A DNA stretch of 64,000 nt from Porphyromonas gingivalis ATCC 33277 (GCF_000010505.1 NC_010729.1:1867501-1931500), one strand, 5' to 3'. Shown: positions 10,126 to 19,617, numbered from the stretch's first letter. The notes: a model not told the origin generated them from the letters alone. A program made the numbers and translations.

Positions 10126-10797
10126 ATGGATGCAATCAAACTGACCAACGTGAGTCGCATCTTCCGTGCCGGCCTGATGGAAACGGCCGCTTTGGAGGAT
10201 ATCAACATCAGCGTAAACGGCGGCGAGTTCCTTTCCGTCATGGGACCGAGCGGATGCGGCAAGAGTACGCTCCTCAACGTCATGGGTCTGCTGGACCGTC
10301 CTACCACGGGGACGGTGGAAATCCTCGGACAGACGGTACACTCCATGAACGACAAGGCTTTGGCTGCTTTCCGCAATGAAAAGTTGGGATTCGTATTTCA
10401 GAGTTTTCATCTCGTCAATACGCTCAATGTGCTGGACAACGCCATGCTGCCGCTCCTCTATCGCCGCATGAGCGAAAGTAAAAGGAGGAAGGCGGCGTAC
10501 GAAGTCCTCGAGCGCATGGAAATGACGCATCGGCTGCGCCATTATCCCCAACAGCTCTCCGGAGGTCAATGCCAACGCGTGGCCATTGCCCGCGCCATTG
10601 TAGGCAATCCCGAGATTATCCTCGCCGACGAACCTACCGGTAACCTCGATTCCAAAATGGGAGCGGAAGTAATGAGTATCCTTCATCGGCTTAATACGGA
10701 GGACGGACGTACTATCGTCATGGTCACTCACAACGAATTGCAAGCCCGGGAGACGAGTCGGACCATCCGAATGTTCGATGGGCATCAGGTGGGTTAA
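10126..10797 (+). CDS. ABC transporter ATPase (MacB/LolD-like)
   Basis: A 223-residue ATPase with Walker A GPSGCGKST, Q-loop region GFVFQSFHLV, signature LSGGQCQRVAIARA, Walker B IILADEPTGNLD and switch MVTHN. Length and the FRAGLMETAALEDI start are those of MacB/LolD-type ATPases that drive FtsX-like permeases. Two such permeases follow. It probably powers export or mechanotransmission of a substrate (drug, peptide or lipid) through the HlyD/TolC pair; the substrate cannot be read from sequence. Confidence 0.93.
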   Translation: MDAIKLTNVSRIFRAGLMETAALEDINISVNGGEFLSVMGPSGCGKSTLLNVMGLLDRPTTGTVEILGQTVHSMNDKALAAFRNEKLGFVFQSFHLVNTLNVLDNAMLPLLYRRMSESKRRKAAYEVLERMEMTHRLRHYPQQLSGGQCQRVAIARAIVGNPEIILADEPTGNLDSKMGAEVMSILHRLNTEDGRTIVMVTHNELQARETSRTIRMFDGHQVG

Positions 10798-10865
10798 TTG
10801 GTTGAAATACAGAGTTTTAATGGTCATTCTTGAGGGATGCCCGAATCGACTTCAAAAGGGGGCTA

Positions 10866-10979
10866 AACCAAACTATATAGTTTGACCAAACCAAAGTATA
10901 TAGTTTGGTTCAACCAAAGTATATAGTTCGGTCAGACCAAACTATATAGTTTAGTCAGACCAAAGTATATAGTTTGATT
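10866..10979. repeat. Array 1: five 23-bp tandem palindromes (CTATATAG core)
   Basis: Five copies of a quasi-palindrome with consensus CCAAA(C/G)TATATAGTTTGG. The TATATAG cores start at 10874, 10897, 10920, 10943 and 10966, an exact 23-bp period. Copies differ by substitutions on either arm. The array fills the 310-base gap between the ATPase and first permease genes. Confidence 0.9.
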
Positions 10980-11107
10980 CGGCCCTTCCAAAAGGATAGA
11001 AAAAGCATATCGCAAAGATGGTGCCGGAGGCTCGGGACAGAGGTTCCCCCCTTCCCATTCGGACGCCTTCCGCATCCATCGAAATAACCGCACAAGAGAC
11101 AGAAACA

Positions 11108-12394
11108 ATGAAAAGATATATCAGACAATCGTGGCAAATCATCCGGCAGAATCCGGTGCTCAGCGTTATCGGCATTATCGGTACGGCCTTTGCCATTTGT
11201 ATGGTTATGGTACTGGTGCAGCAAGAGTATATGAAGGTGGGAAAGTTCTCGCCCGAAAGCAATCGTTCGCGCTGGTTGGTGACCCGAGGTGCCACCATGA
11301 CGACGAAGGATACAACGAGAAACATGACCATGAATACCAACTTGGGTGGGTATCAGGTATTAGAGATATTCCGCAAGCTCGAAACACCCGAAGCCGTAAC
11401 GGCTTTCGAGGGACTTTCCATACCTGAGCCGGGCCTTGAACCGCGCTTCTGCGTACGCGAAGGCGAGCAGGAAGTCCCCGTCACGACGAGATATACGGAC
11501 GAGGCTTTCTGGCAGGTGTTCGATTTTTCTTTCGTCGCCGGCAAGCATTATACCGAGGCGGATGCCCGATCGAACATCGCCGTGGCAGTCATTACCGACA
11601 GGTTGGCGCGCCGGTTCTTCGGCTCTTCGAGCGAGGCCGTCGGCCGGCAAGCTCTGATCAATGGGCGCAAATACACCGTCTGCGGAGTGGTGCGCCATGT
11701 GACCCCTTTCTGCAACTTCGCTTACGGAGATGTGTGGATGCCTGTGTTCAGGCTGTACGAAGAAAGAGTGAAGAACAACCTATTCTCCAGATTCAATGTA
11801 ATCTGTCTGGCCAAAAGCCCGAAGGACTTCGATGCCATCAAGGAAGAAGTCGGGGCCTTGACTGCCAAGTGCAATAGTGTGCAGGAGAAGTTCAATATCA
11901 GTTTTCCCGGCCAGCCTGCCGATCAGTTCACGACGATGCACCGCAAATTTCACCGTGACGATACCGAACCTCTGGAGTATCGCCGTCGCTTCATTCTCCT
12001 TCTGGCAGTGTTTCTGTGCATCCCGGCCATCAATCTTTCGGGTATGACCCTTAGCCGTATGCGTCGCCGTTTGGCCGAATTGGGCGTACGACGCTCTTTC
12101 GGAGCCGTCCGATCCGATATAGTCCGCCAAGTGCTGGCAGAGAATATGCTGATCAGTCTGATAGGAGGGGCTTTCGGATTGCTTTTGAGCTATCTGGTCA
12201 TGGCCCTCTTTCCCTCGTGGCTCCTCAGCGTGGGGAGCCGGGGAATGATGCAGGGCGACATCAACGGAGCCATGTTCAATCCCGTCATTTTCCTGATAGC
12301 TCTCGTCTTCTGTGTGCTGATCAATCTGCTCAGTGCCTTTATCCCTGCCTGGCGCATATCCAAGACACCCATCGTAGAATCCCTCTCCCACTAA
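11108..12394 (+). CDS. FtsX/MacB-type ABC permease 1
   Basis: A 428-residue permease. I chose the ATG at 11108 (MKRYIRQSWQII), thirty codons inside the longest frame, because it gives the classical short cytoplasmic leader before transmembrane helix 1 (residues about 15-37). A large periplasmic MacB-type core follows, then three helices near the C-terminus with the family signature LSRMRRRLAELGVRRSFGA before helix 3. It ends in IPAWRISKTPIVESL, the usual form of the family. It is separated from its ATPase by a 310-base gap holding a repeat array, and from permease 2 by 21 bases. Confidence 0.88.
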   Translation: MKRYIRQSWQIIRQNPVLSVIGIIGTAFAICMVMVLVQQEYMKVGKFSPESNRSRWLVTRGATMTTKDTTRNMTMNTNLGGYQVLEIFRKLETPEAVTAFEGLSIPEPGLEPRFCVREGEQEVPVTTRYTDEAFWQVFDFSFVAGKHYTEADARSNIAVAVITDRLARRFFGSSSEAVGRQALINGRKYTVCGVVRHVTPFCNFAYGDVWMPVFRLYEERVKNNLFSRFNVICLAKSPKDFDAIKEEVGALTAKCNSVQEKFNISFPGQPADQFTTMHRKFHRDDTEPLEYRRRFILLLAVFLCIPAINLSGMTLSRMRRRLAELGVRRSFGAVRSDIVRQVLAENMLISLIGGAFGLLLSYLVMALFPSWLLSVGSRGMMQGDINGAMFNPVIFLIALVFCVLINLLSAFIPAWRISKTPIVESLSH

Positions 12395-12415
12395 CCTCAT
12401 CATACAGATATTATC

Positions 12416-13744
12416 ATGCTACATCATATTATCAAGATCATCCGTGCCGAACGTCGTGCCAACCTCTGGATATGGCTGGAGATGCTCGTCGTATGCGGCC
12501 TGCTTTGGTTCGTCACGGACTATGCCGTGACAGCTCTGCGTGCTTGGACACGCCCATTGAACTACGATATAGAACACGTGTACCGCCTTACCCTTGCAAC
12601 CGTGCAGAAAGACAAGGACGGAAAACGGAAAGAGATGTCCGCCGATCAGGGAAAAACCATGATGCAAACCCTCGATCTGATCGCTGCATATCCCGGAGTG
12701 GAAGCGGCTTGTCTCCAACAGTGGGGCGGTCATTATTCCTCTTCGTCAAGTAACAGTAGCTTTCAACTGGACACCGTATCACTCATAAACGTTGAGGATC
12801 GAATGGTTTCGCCGGATTATTTCCGTGTATTTCGTGTCTATGGAGCCGATGGTTCTTCGCCGGAAGAGATGGCGGAACGATTCGGCAAACTTCACATGAA
12901 CGATCTCCAACGGGACTACTATCTCTCGCGCAATGCCCTCGACTATGTGGAGAAAGTCAATGGCGAAGGACGAGAAAGCGACCGCCGCTACATAGGCCTG
13001 TCGGATAGCATCAACTACAATATGGTATCCGTTGTCGATGGCGTCCAAAGCGAAAAGAGTATCCGATACAATCAGACACTGCGAGGACTCATACCGGATC
13101 AGCCCAAAAACGAAGCTGAAAGTACCGGCTATGTCAGCCTGAAGCCCATCACCGAAGAGTACATTTCGCAAAACGAACTCATATCTTACTCCGTCTATCT
13201 GCGTGTCTCTCCCGAAGCGGATACGCCGGACTTCAAAGAGCAGTTCGTGAAAAGGATGAAAGCCGTGACCAAGGACGATACCTATCCTGTACTGACGATG
13301 AATGCTGTCAGTGAAGACCGGGCAGGGATATTGGCCGATCCTGTCCGGCAGATCAATAATCATCTGGCCATCGGTTTCTTCCTCCTGCTCAATATATTCC
13401 TCGGTATCGTCGGCACCTTCTGGGTGCGAACCGAGCAGCGACGCGCCGAAGTAGGAATCCGCCGTGTAGTGGGATCCACGAACAGGAGCGTATTCTCGCT
13501 CATGTTCGGCGAGGGGGTTATACTGATGACACTGGCTTTCCTGCCTGCGGCCGTAGCCGCATGGTACGTCATGTTCCATACAGATCTTTGCGACATCAAG
13601 GTGTTTCCTCTCGGCCGGGGACGTCTTTTGCTCGGATTGGGGTGTACTTATTTGCAGATGTTGCTGATGGTTTTTCTCGGTACTTTCATCCCCGTACTGC
13701 GTGCTTTGCGTGTGCCTCCGACCGAAGCTATCCGCAGCGAGTAG
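12416..13744 (+). CDS. FtsX/MacB-type ABC permease 2
   Basis: A 442-residue permease built like its neighbour: helix 1 near residues 17-35, a periplasmic core, then three C-terminal helices with RTEQRRAEVGIRRVVGSTNR preceding the second and VLRALRVPPTEAIRSE at the end. The two permeases are clearly divergent in sequence, so they probably form a heterodimer with one ATPase. The gene is the last of the hlyD operon; a strong terminator follows at 13847. Confidence 0.88.
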   Translation: MLHHIIKIIRAERRANLWIWLEMLVVCGLLWFVTDYAVTALRAWTRPLNYDIEHVYRLTLATVQKDKDGKRKEMSADQGKTMMQTLDLIAAYPGVEAACLQQWGGHYSSSSSNSSFQLDTVSLINVEDRMVSPDYFRVFRVYGADGSSPEEMAERFGKLHMNDLQRDYYLSRNALDYVEKVNGEGRESDRRYIGLSDSINYNMVSVVDGVQSEKSIRYNQTLRGLIPDQPKNEAESTGYVSLKPITEEYISQNELISYSVYLRVSPEADTPDFKEQFVKRMKAVTKDDTYPVLTMNAVSEDRAGILADPVRQINNHLAIGFFLLLNIFLGIVGTFWVRTEQRRAEVGIRRVVGSTNRSVFSLMFGEGVILMTLAFLPAAVAAWYVMFHTDLCDIKVFPLGRGRLLLGLGCTYLQMLLMVFLGTFIPVLRALRVPPTEAIRSE

Positions 13745-13846
13745 AGGTAGTTGGGATCCATTCTCCCACGTTCTCCCTATACCTTATTATATATAGCAGC
13801 TACGAAACGGCCGTATCGTAGTACAACCGATCCGTCCGGTCTCGAA

Positions 13847-13880
13847 GGGGCAGGAGCCGAAACAGGACTCCTGCCCCTTT
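13847..13880 (+). terminator. Terminator of the efflux operon
   Basis: Perfect 10-bp stem GGGGCAGGAG / CTCCTGCCCC with an 11-base loop, followed by TTT. Confidence 0.8.
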
Positions 13881-13964
13881 GCCGTCAAGCCTTTGTTTGC
13901 AGTTTGCAAACCGGAAAAGAGACAAAACCTCCGTTCATAATAGGAGATTTTGATTCGGCTTCCC

Positions 13965-13972
13965 TACCTTTG
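13965..13972 (+). promoter_or_regulatory. -7 box (TACCTTTG) of maeB
   Basis: TACCTTTG matches TAnnTTTG exactly and would give a leader of about 105 bases before the maeB start. The rest of 13745-14083 holds only the terminator above. Confidence 0.55.
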
Positions 13973-14083
13973 TGTGGCAATAGCTCCATACGGATTTGTC
14001 GGAATTTGTTTCTCCTCAGGCGTTTTGTGTGCTATTGCTTGGGAAATGAACCCGACAAAACAGAAACGATACTACCTATTATA

Positions 14084-16366
14084 ATGATGAATAGCAAACT
14101 CGAAGAACAGGCACGAGCCTACCATGCCGAAGGTAAGCCCGGCAAACTCGAAATCAGGCCTACGAAGCCTCATTCTACTCAGCACGATCTGACGCTGGCA
14201 TATAGTCCGGGAGTAGCGGTGCCCTGCAAGGACATCGAACAGGATCCGGCGTTTGCATACAAATACACGGCCAAGGGCAATCTCGTAGCCGTGATCTCGA
14301 ATGGTACCGCCGTTCTGGGACTGGGGGATATAGGTGCTTTGGCCGGCAAGCCGGTTATGGAGGGGAAAGGATTGCTTTTCAAGATATATGCCGGTATAGA
14401 TGTGTTCGACATTGAGATAGACGAGACGGATCCGAAGCGGTTCATCGAAGTGGTCAAGGCTATTGCTCCGACCTTCGGAGGGATCAACCTCGAAGATATC
14501 AAAGCACCCGAATGCTTCGAAATAGAGGAGACGCTGAAGCGAGAATTGGATATACCCGTCATGCACGACGATCAGCACGGCACTGCGATCATCTCTTCTG
14601 CCGGCCTGATCAATGCACTGATGATAGCAGGCAAAAAGATCGAGAATGTGCGTATCGTAGTGAACGGTGCAGGAGCATCGGCTTTCTCCTGCACCAAACT
14701 GTACGAATCCTTCGGTGCCAGAAGAGAAAACATCCTGATGCTCGACAGCAAAGGGGTGATCACGGCAGATCGGACGGATCTGACCGAACAGAAACGCTAC
14801 TTTGCCACCGAACGTACCGATGTGCACACGCTGGCCGAGGCCATTACCGGCGCAGACGTCTTCGTCGGTCTGTCCCGACCCAATGTGCTCACACAGGATA
14901 TGGTGCGGACGATGGCTCCCAATCCCATTGTATTTGCTCTGGCCAATCCCAATCCGGAGATTACTTATGAGGAAGCTACTGCCGCTCGTGAGGATATTAT
15001 CATGGCTACGGGGCGTTCGGATTATCCCAACCAGATCAACAATGTGATCGGTTTCCCTTATATATTCCGTGGAGCTTTGGACGTTCGTGCCAAGGCTATC
15101 AATGAGGAAATGAAACGGGCTGCTACGATGGCTATCGCGGATTTGGCGCGAGAGACTGTCCCCGACGAAGTACTGCGAGCCTATGGCAATGCTCAGTTGC
15201 ACTTCGGGAAGGACTACTTTATTCCCAAGCCGGTGGATCCTCGTCTGATCGTTCGCGTATCTACTGCCGTAGCACGTGCGGCAGTCGAGAGCGGAGTGGC
15301 TGAGCATCCTATTGCGGATTGGGCTGCTTATGAGGCCGAATTGTTGGGACGGGTGGGACTGATGAGCCACCTTACGCGTCGTCTTCATGAATCTGCCAAG
15401 CTCAATCCTCATCGCGTGATCTATGCAGCCTGCGAGAATCCTTCGGTGCTGAAAGCTGCCGTATCGGCACGTGCACATGGAATAGCCCGACCGATCATGT
15501 TGGGGGATGAGAAGCAAATTCGGGATTTTGCCGCAGAGTTGGATTTATCTTTGGAGGGTATCGAAATCGTTAATTACCGCTCCGATGAAGAAAAGGCTCG
15601 CCGTCATCATTATGCCCGTGTCTTTGCCGAACAGAACTGGCGGCGCGGAGGCAATCATACCGAAGCGCTGGACAAGATGTTCGACCCCAACTATTTCGGT
15701 ATGATGATGGTGCGCTTGGGGGATGCCGATGCTATGATCACGGGCATATACAGCAAGCATAGCTATCTGGCGGAAGTGGCCAAGCAGACTGTCGGCCTGC
15801 AAGAGGGCGTCGGTCACTTTGCCACTATGCATATGGTCAGCCTGAAGAACGGGCCACTCTTCCTGGCCGATACGCTGATCAATCACAACCTTTCGGCCGA
15901 GGCTCTTGTGGACATCGCCGTCATGGCCTATGAGAAAGCACACTGTTTCGGCGTAAAGCCTGTATTGGCGATAGTCGGCTTCTCCGACTTCGGAGCCGAC
16001 AGCGATGCGGATAGTACGGTGGAGGCTGCGAAGGCTGTGGCCATATTGCATGAGAAATATCCCTATATTCCCGTGGATGGAGAGATGCGGGTATCCTTGG
16101 CTCTCCATGCCGAAAAGAGGGATAAGCAGTATCCGCAGAATAAGATCAAGGGGCGTAATGCCAATGTTTTGATCTTCCCGCGTCTCTCGGCGGCAAATGC
16201 ATGTTACCAGTTGCTTCGCGAAGCGGACGATGCCGAGGAGGTGCTGGGTCCTATTCAGATCGGTCTGGCTAAGCCTGTCTACTTTGCCGACCATGATGCT
16301 ACTGTATCGGACATCCTCAATATCACGGCCATGGCCGTACTGGACAGCCACGCCTGTCTGATTTGA
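14084..16366 (+). CDS. maeB: Malic enzyme with C-terminal phosphotransacetylase-like domain
   Basis: A 760-residue protein converting malate to pyruvate and CO2 with reduction of NAD(P). The N-terminal malic domain shows AYSPGVAVPC, then NGTAVLGLGDIGALAGKPVM and the metal-site region VMHDDQHGTAI; the Rossmann part has VNGAGASAFSCTKLY. From about residue 430 a PTA_PTB domain follows, usually an allosteric sensor of acetyl-CoA in MaeB. The frame is open 111 codons further upstream, but that stretch covers a terminator and the promoter, so the ATG at 14084 (or 14087) is right. It is monocistronic, between two terminator regions. Confidence 0.95.
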   Translation: MMNSKLEEQARAYHAEGKPGKLEIRPTKPHSTQHDLTLAYSPGVAVPCKDIEQDPAFAYKYTAKGNLVAVISNGTAVLGLGDIGALAGKPVMEGKGLLFKIYAGIDVFDIEIDETDPKRFIEVVKAIAPTFGGINLEDIKAPECFEIEETLKRELDIPVMHDDQHGTAIISSAGLINALMIAGKKIENVRIVVNGAGASAFSCTKLYESFGARRENILMLDSKGVITADRTDLTEQKRYFATERTDVHTLAEAITGADVFVGLSRPNVLTQDMVRTMAPNPIVFALANPNPEITYEEATAAREDIIMATGRSDYPNQINNVIGFPYIFRGALDVRAKAINEEMKRAATMAIADLARETVPDEVLRAYGNAQLHFGKDYFIPKPVDPRLIVRVSTAVARAAVESGVAEHPIADWAAYEAELLGRVGLMSHLTRRLHESAKLNPHRVIYAACENPSVLKAAVSARAHGIARPIMLGDEKQIRDFAAELDLSLEGIEIVNYRSDEEKARRHHYARVFAEQNWRRGGNHTEALDKMFDPNYFGMMMVRLGDADAMITGIYSKHSYLAEVAKQTVGLQEGVGHFATMHMVSLKNGPLFLADTLINHNLSAEALVDIAVMAYEKAHCFGVKPVLAIVGFSDFGADSDADSTVEAAKAVAILHEKYPYIPVDGEMRVSLALHAEKRDKQYPQNKIKGRNANVLIFPRLSAANACYQLLREADDAEEVLGPIQIGLAKPVYFADHDATVSDILNITAMAVLDSHACLI

Positions 16367-16385
16367 TTCAGGTATAAATCCGTAC

Positions 16386-16430
16386 AACAAATAGAGGTTG
16401 TTTCAACGAAGAAACGAGCCTCTATTTGTT
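16386..16430 (+). terminator. Terminator of maeB
   Basis: AACAAATAGAGG pairs with CCTCTATTTGTT over a 21-base loop just after the maeB stop; a TTTC run overlaps the end of the stem. Confidence 0.65.
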
Positions 16431-16478
16431 TCTTGCAGCCATACGAAAGCCTATCGGAAGATGCTAAGGCTAAAAAGC

Positions 16479-16517
16479 AAAGAGGCTGCTCCGCACGATT
16501 TGCAGAGCAGCCTCTTT
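16479..16517. terminator. Bidirectional terminator between maeB and the minus-strand gene
   Basis: A perfect 13-bp stem, AAAGAGGCTGCTC / GAGCAGCCTCTTT, between convergent genes; it can serve both strands. Confidence 0.75.
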
Positions 16518-16593
16518 GTATTTGGGGTTTCTATCTTTCGGAAAAGTTCCCGATAAGTCGCCTTTTATTGTCCTTAAATCCGATGGACTGACT

Positions 16594-17031
16594 TTACTCG
16601 GTAGGACATTCTGCCCGCTTGAGTCCGCCGGCGGTTCTGCCGGCTTCCAAGAGTGGCAGGTTGGTTTCCGTCGGAATGTAGATCACGGTCTTGTCATTCA
16701 GGCTGCCCTGCTGACGCACCCATAGATACTGAATGTATGTGGGCGTAAGGCTGTTGTTTTCTATTCTGATGGCTTCTGCAGCTCCTTTTGCCCGTTCGAT
16801 CTCTGCTTTGGCATTGAGCTTCTCTGCTTCGAGATTGGCTTTTGCTTCTTCGATTTTGATCCTTCTGTTTTGTTCTGCTTTGGAAAACTCTGCTTTTCCT
16901 GCCTGTTCGGCTCGCCAAACGTTATACATCGGCAGCCCGAACATCAGCCCTACAATAGCAAGGAGAATGATAATGAGCGACACGACGATGGTCTTTCCCT
17001 GAATCGTAGTGGAAGAATTACCGATATTCAT
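16594..17031 (-). CDS. Membrane-anchored coiled-coil protein, SPFH/stomatin-like fragment
   Basis: A 145-residue protein: about 15 polar residues, one transmembrane helix (IVVSLIIILLAIVGLMFGLP), then a heptad-like Ala/Glu/Lys coiled coil (SKAEQNRRIKIEEAKANLE and on) with the AKGAAEAIRIE pattern found in the C-terminal coiled coil of prohibitin/SPFH proteins. The tail holds YLWVRQQGSLNDKTVIYIPTE, also SPFH-like (the motif after the coil). The SPFH beta domain itself is absent, so this is a short form and not obviously a pseudogene, as helix and frame are intact. Function unknown. It lies 34 bases downstream of rpiB. Confidence 0.75.
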   Translation of the reverse strand: MNIGNSSTTIQGKTIVVSLIIILLAIVGLMFGLPMYNVWRAEQAGKAEFSKAEQNRRIKIEEAKANLEAEKLNAKAEIERAKGAAEAIRIENNSLTPTYIQYLWVRQQGSLNDKTVIYIPTETNLPLLEAGRTAGGLKRAECPTE

Positions 17032-17065
17032 TGCTTTATTTCTTGGGTTTTTGTTGGGTTAAGTA

Positions 17066-17503
17066 CTACTTCCGGATGGGAATTTTGTCTATTCGAGCCT
17101 TGTGGCGTCCCCCTTCAAAAGGCGTCTCCAAATAGATTTTCAAGATAGCCTTGGCTTGTTCGTCCGAGATGAAGCGTGCAGGCAGCGAGAGGACGTTGGC
17201 ATCATTGTGCTGACGAGCCAAACGAGCGATCTCCTCAGTCCAGCAAAGGGCGGCACGTACGTGGGGATATTTGTTCATCACCATGGATATGCCGTTGCCG
17301 GAACCGCAGATCGATATGCCACGATTCAGCTCCCCCCGTTCGATGGCAGAGCCTAATGGGTGGGCAAAATCAGGATAATCGACGCTTTCGGAAGAGTGAC
17401 ATCCGAAGTCTTTTGTCGTGATGCCTTGCTCTGCAAGCCATGCCTTTACGCGTTCTTTCAATTCATATCCGGCGTGGTCGCTACAAATACCGATTGTTTC
17501 CAT
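17066..17503 (-). CDS. rpiB: Ribose-5-phosphate isomerase B
   Basis: A 145-residue RpiB/LacAB-family isomerase interconverting ribose-5-phosphate and ribulose-5-phosphate. Seen: CSDHAGYELKERV near the N-terminus, the phosphate/active-site region ISICGSGNGISM with the catalytic Cys, and the conserved HNDANVLSLPARF helix. It lies downstream of tkt, another non-oxidative pentose-phosphate gene, with a hairpin between them. Confidence 0.95.
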   Translation of the reverse strand: METIGICSDHAGYELKERVKAWLAEQGITTKDFGCHSSESVDYPDFAHPLGSAIERGELNRGISICGSGNGISMVMNKYPHVRAALCWTEEIARLARQHNDANVLSLPARFISDEQAKAILKIYLETPFEGGRHKARIDKIPIRK

Positions 17504-17533
17504 TGTCTGAGCTGTAGTTTGTAAAAACAGATT

Positions 17534-17573
17534 GCCCGAAAGCTATATTCCGATTTGGAAGTCGCTTTCGGGC
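17534..17573 (-). terminator. Terminator after tkt
   Basis: GCCCGAAAGC / GCTTTCGGGC, a perfect 10-bp stem; on the minus strand it is followed by AATCTGTTTTTAC. It separates tkt from rpiB. Confidence 0.7.
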
Positions 17574-17589
17574 ATCCCGTGGTTGGTTA

Positions 17590-19617
17590 TCAGTGGAGTA
17601 TTTTCAACACTTGTTCGTACACATTCTCTGCCGTAAAGCCGAGTTTCTCGTCCAGCACCTTATAGGGAGCGGAGAATCCGAAAGAGTTCAATCCCCAGAC
17701 GGCACCACTTTCACCCACAAGGCCTTCCAGGTTGACGGGCAATCCGGCTGTCAGGCCGAAACGCCTGATACCGATGGGAAGCACTTCCTCTTGATACTCG
17801 GCACTCTGCGAACGGAAAAGCCCTTCGGAAGGTACCGACACGATACGAAGTTTTACACCGCGTTTGCGCAGCAGCTCTGCCCCCTCGACCAATGTGGACA
17901 CCTCAGATCCGCTGGCCAGGAGAACTACCTCGATATTCTGATCCGTATTGACGATATAAGCTCCCTTTTCAGCCTGCAACGCTTCTTCGTACCGACTGCC
18001 GTTAGCAGGCAGATCGGTGATATTCTGACGCGAAAGGATCAGAGCTGTAGGAGTATGCGTATTCTCCATAGCCATCTTCCAAGCTACGGTAGTCTCTTGA
18101 ACATCGGCCGGACGAAGGACCAACATGGAGCGACGGCCGCTGTGATTGTGCAGCTTCTCCATCAGGCGAATTTGCGCCTCCTGTTCCACCGGTTCGTGAG
18201 TAGGACCATCCTCGCCCACACGGAAAGCATCATGCGTCCAGATAAACTTGACGGGCAATTCCATCAGGGCAGCCATACGAACGGCCGGTTTCATGTAGTC
18301 GGAAAATACGAAGAAGGTACCGCAAGCCGGAATAACGCCTCCATGAAGAGCCATACCGATACAGAGGCAGGCCATGGTCAGCTCCGATACACCCATCTGC
18401 AGGAATGCTCCACTGAAATCTCCTTTCTTCATGGCGTGGGTTTTCTTCAAGAAGCCATCGGTCTTGTCTGAATTGGAAAGGTCGGCAGAGGTTACAATCA
18501 TATTCTCCACTTCTCCGGCAAGAGTACCCAACACGGTGGCAGAAGCGGAGCGGGTAGCCTGATTGGGTTTCTGCTCTATGGCTTTCCAGTCGATTTGGGG
18601 CGTTTGACCGGCAAACCACGCATCGAACTTGGCTGCCAAATCAGGATGGGTGCTGCGCCAACGTTGCTCTTCTTCGCGACGCTCTGCCATGATCTGCTCC
18701 AGTTCTGCCAAGCGAGCGGCATACATTTCCCGAACTTCGGGGAAGATGGCGAACGGCTCTTCGGGATTGCCTCCGAGGTTCTTGACCGTTTCGGCGAATG
18801 ATGCTCCGGCAGCCGATAGCGGCTGTCCATGCGTGCTCACCATATTCTCATACGAACTGCCATCCTCGCCTACGGCACCTTTGCCCATAAGGGTGTGCCC
18901 GATGATAAGTGTGGGACGCTCGCCCTCTCCCTTGGCTTCGGTCAGGGCCTTGCGAATTTCATCCGCATCGTTACCTGCAATCTCTATTACCTTCCAACCC
19001 CATGCACGATATTTCATGGCTACGTCTTCGCTTGCCACCTCTTTCACTGTCGTAGAAAGCTGTACGTCGTTCGAGTCGTAGAACATAATCAGATTGTTCA
19101 GCCCAAGGTGTCCGGCGATTCGGCCGGCTCCTTGTGATACTTCCTCCTGTATTCCTCCATCGGAAATGTAGGCATAGATCGTTTGGCTCATCATCCAGCC
19201 GAAGCGATGAGCGAGGAATTTGGCTGCGATGGCTGCACCGACAGCATAGGTGTGGCCTTGTCCCAAGGGGCCGGATGTGTTCTCCACTCCGTGCATGACA
19301 TCTACTTCGGGGTGTCCGGGTGTGATGCTGCCCCATTGGCGGAATGCTTTGAGGTCATCCATGGAGTACTTGCCCGTCAATGCCAGCTGAGCATACAGCA
19401 TCGGGGACATATGTCCCGGATCCAAGAAGAAGCGATCGCGACCGGCCCATTGCGGGTTCTTCGGGTCAAAGATCAGATACTCGGAGAAGAGTACGTTTAC
19501 AAAGTCCGCTCCGCCCATGGCTCCGCCCGGGTGACCGCTTTTGGCTTTTTCCACCATTGCAGCGGCCAATACTCGAATATTGTCCGCAGCCTTGTTCATC
19601 AGCTTTTTGTCATTCAT
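17590..19617 (-). CDS. tkt: Transketolase
   Basis: A 675-residue thiamine-diphosphate enzyme of the pentose phosphate pathway that moves two-carbon units between ketoses and aldoses. The N-terminal substrate/cofactor part has KSGHPGGAMGGADF, GPLGQGHTYAVG and the ThDP motif (SDGGIQEE to NDV; the common GDG is SDG here). The pyrimidine domain has the catalytic Glu region MGVSELTMACLCIGMALHGG and the substrate loop WTHDAFRVGEDGPTHEPVEQ. Length is normal. A TACCTTTG box lies 75 bases upstream, and a terminator follows before rpiB. Confidence 0.97.
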   Translation of the reverse strand: MNDKKLMNKAADNIRVLAAAMVEKAKSGHPGGAMGGADFVNVLFSEYLIFDPKNPQWAGRDRFFLDPGHMSPMLYAQLALTGKYSMDDLKAFRQWGSITPGHPEVDVMHGVENTSGPLGQGHTYAVGAAIAAKFLAHRFGWMMSQTIYAYISDGGIQEEVSQGAGRIAGHLGLNNLIMFYDSNDVQLSTTVKEVASEDVAMKYRAWGWKVIEIAGNDADEIRKALTEAKGEGERPTLIIGHTLMGKGAVGEDGSSYENMVSTHGQPLSAAGASFAETVKNLGGNPEEPFAIFPEVREMYAARLAELEQIMAERREEEQRWRSTHPDLAAKFDAWFAGQTPQIDWKAIEQKPNQATRSASATVLGTLAGEVENMIVTSADLSNSDKTDGFLKKTHAMKKGDFSGAFLQMGVSELTMACLCIGMALHGGVIPACGTFFVFSDYMKPAVRMAALMELPVKFIWTHDAFRVGEDGPTHEPVEQEAQIRLMEKLHNHSGRRSMLVLRPADVQETTVAWKMAMENTHTPTALILSRQNITDLPANGSRYEEALQAEKGAYIVNTDQNIEVVLLASGSEVSTLVEGAELLRKRGVKLRIVSVPSEGLFRSQSAEYQEEVLPIGIRRFGLTAGLPVNLEGLVGESGAVWGLNSFGFSAPYKVLDEKLGFTAENVYEQVLKILH

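Noticed and set aside
13751-14083. N-terminal extension of malic enzyme
   Set aside because: The frame is open, but the stretch contains the upstream operon's terminator and the maeB promoter box, and the residues do not resemble the family.
16479-16517. Regulatory small RNA
   Set aside because: The strong hairpin between convergent genes is fully explained as a bidirectional terminator.
18971-19336. Long frames antisense or out of frame to tkt, maeB, secDF, mfd and others
   Set aside because: They are shadows of strongly supported genes on the other strand or in other frames.
17590-19617. Defective transketolase because the GDG of the ThDP motif reads SDG
   Set aside because: All other motifs and the length are intact; a Gly to Ser change at the first place is tolerated in the family as far as I know.
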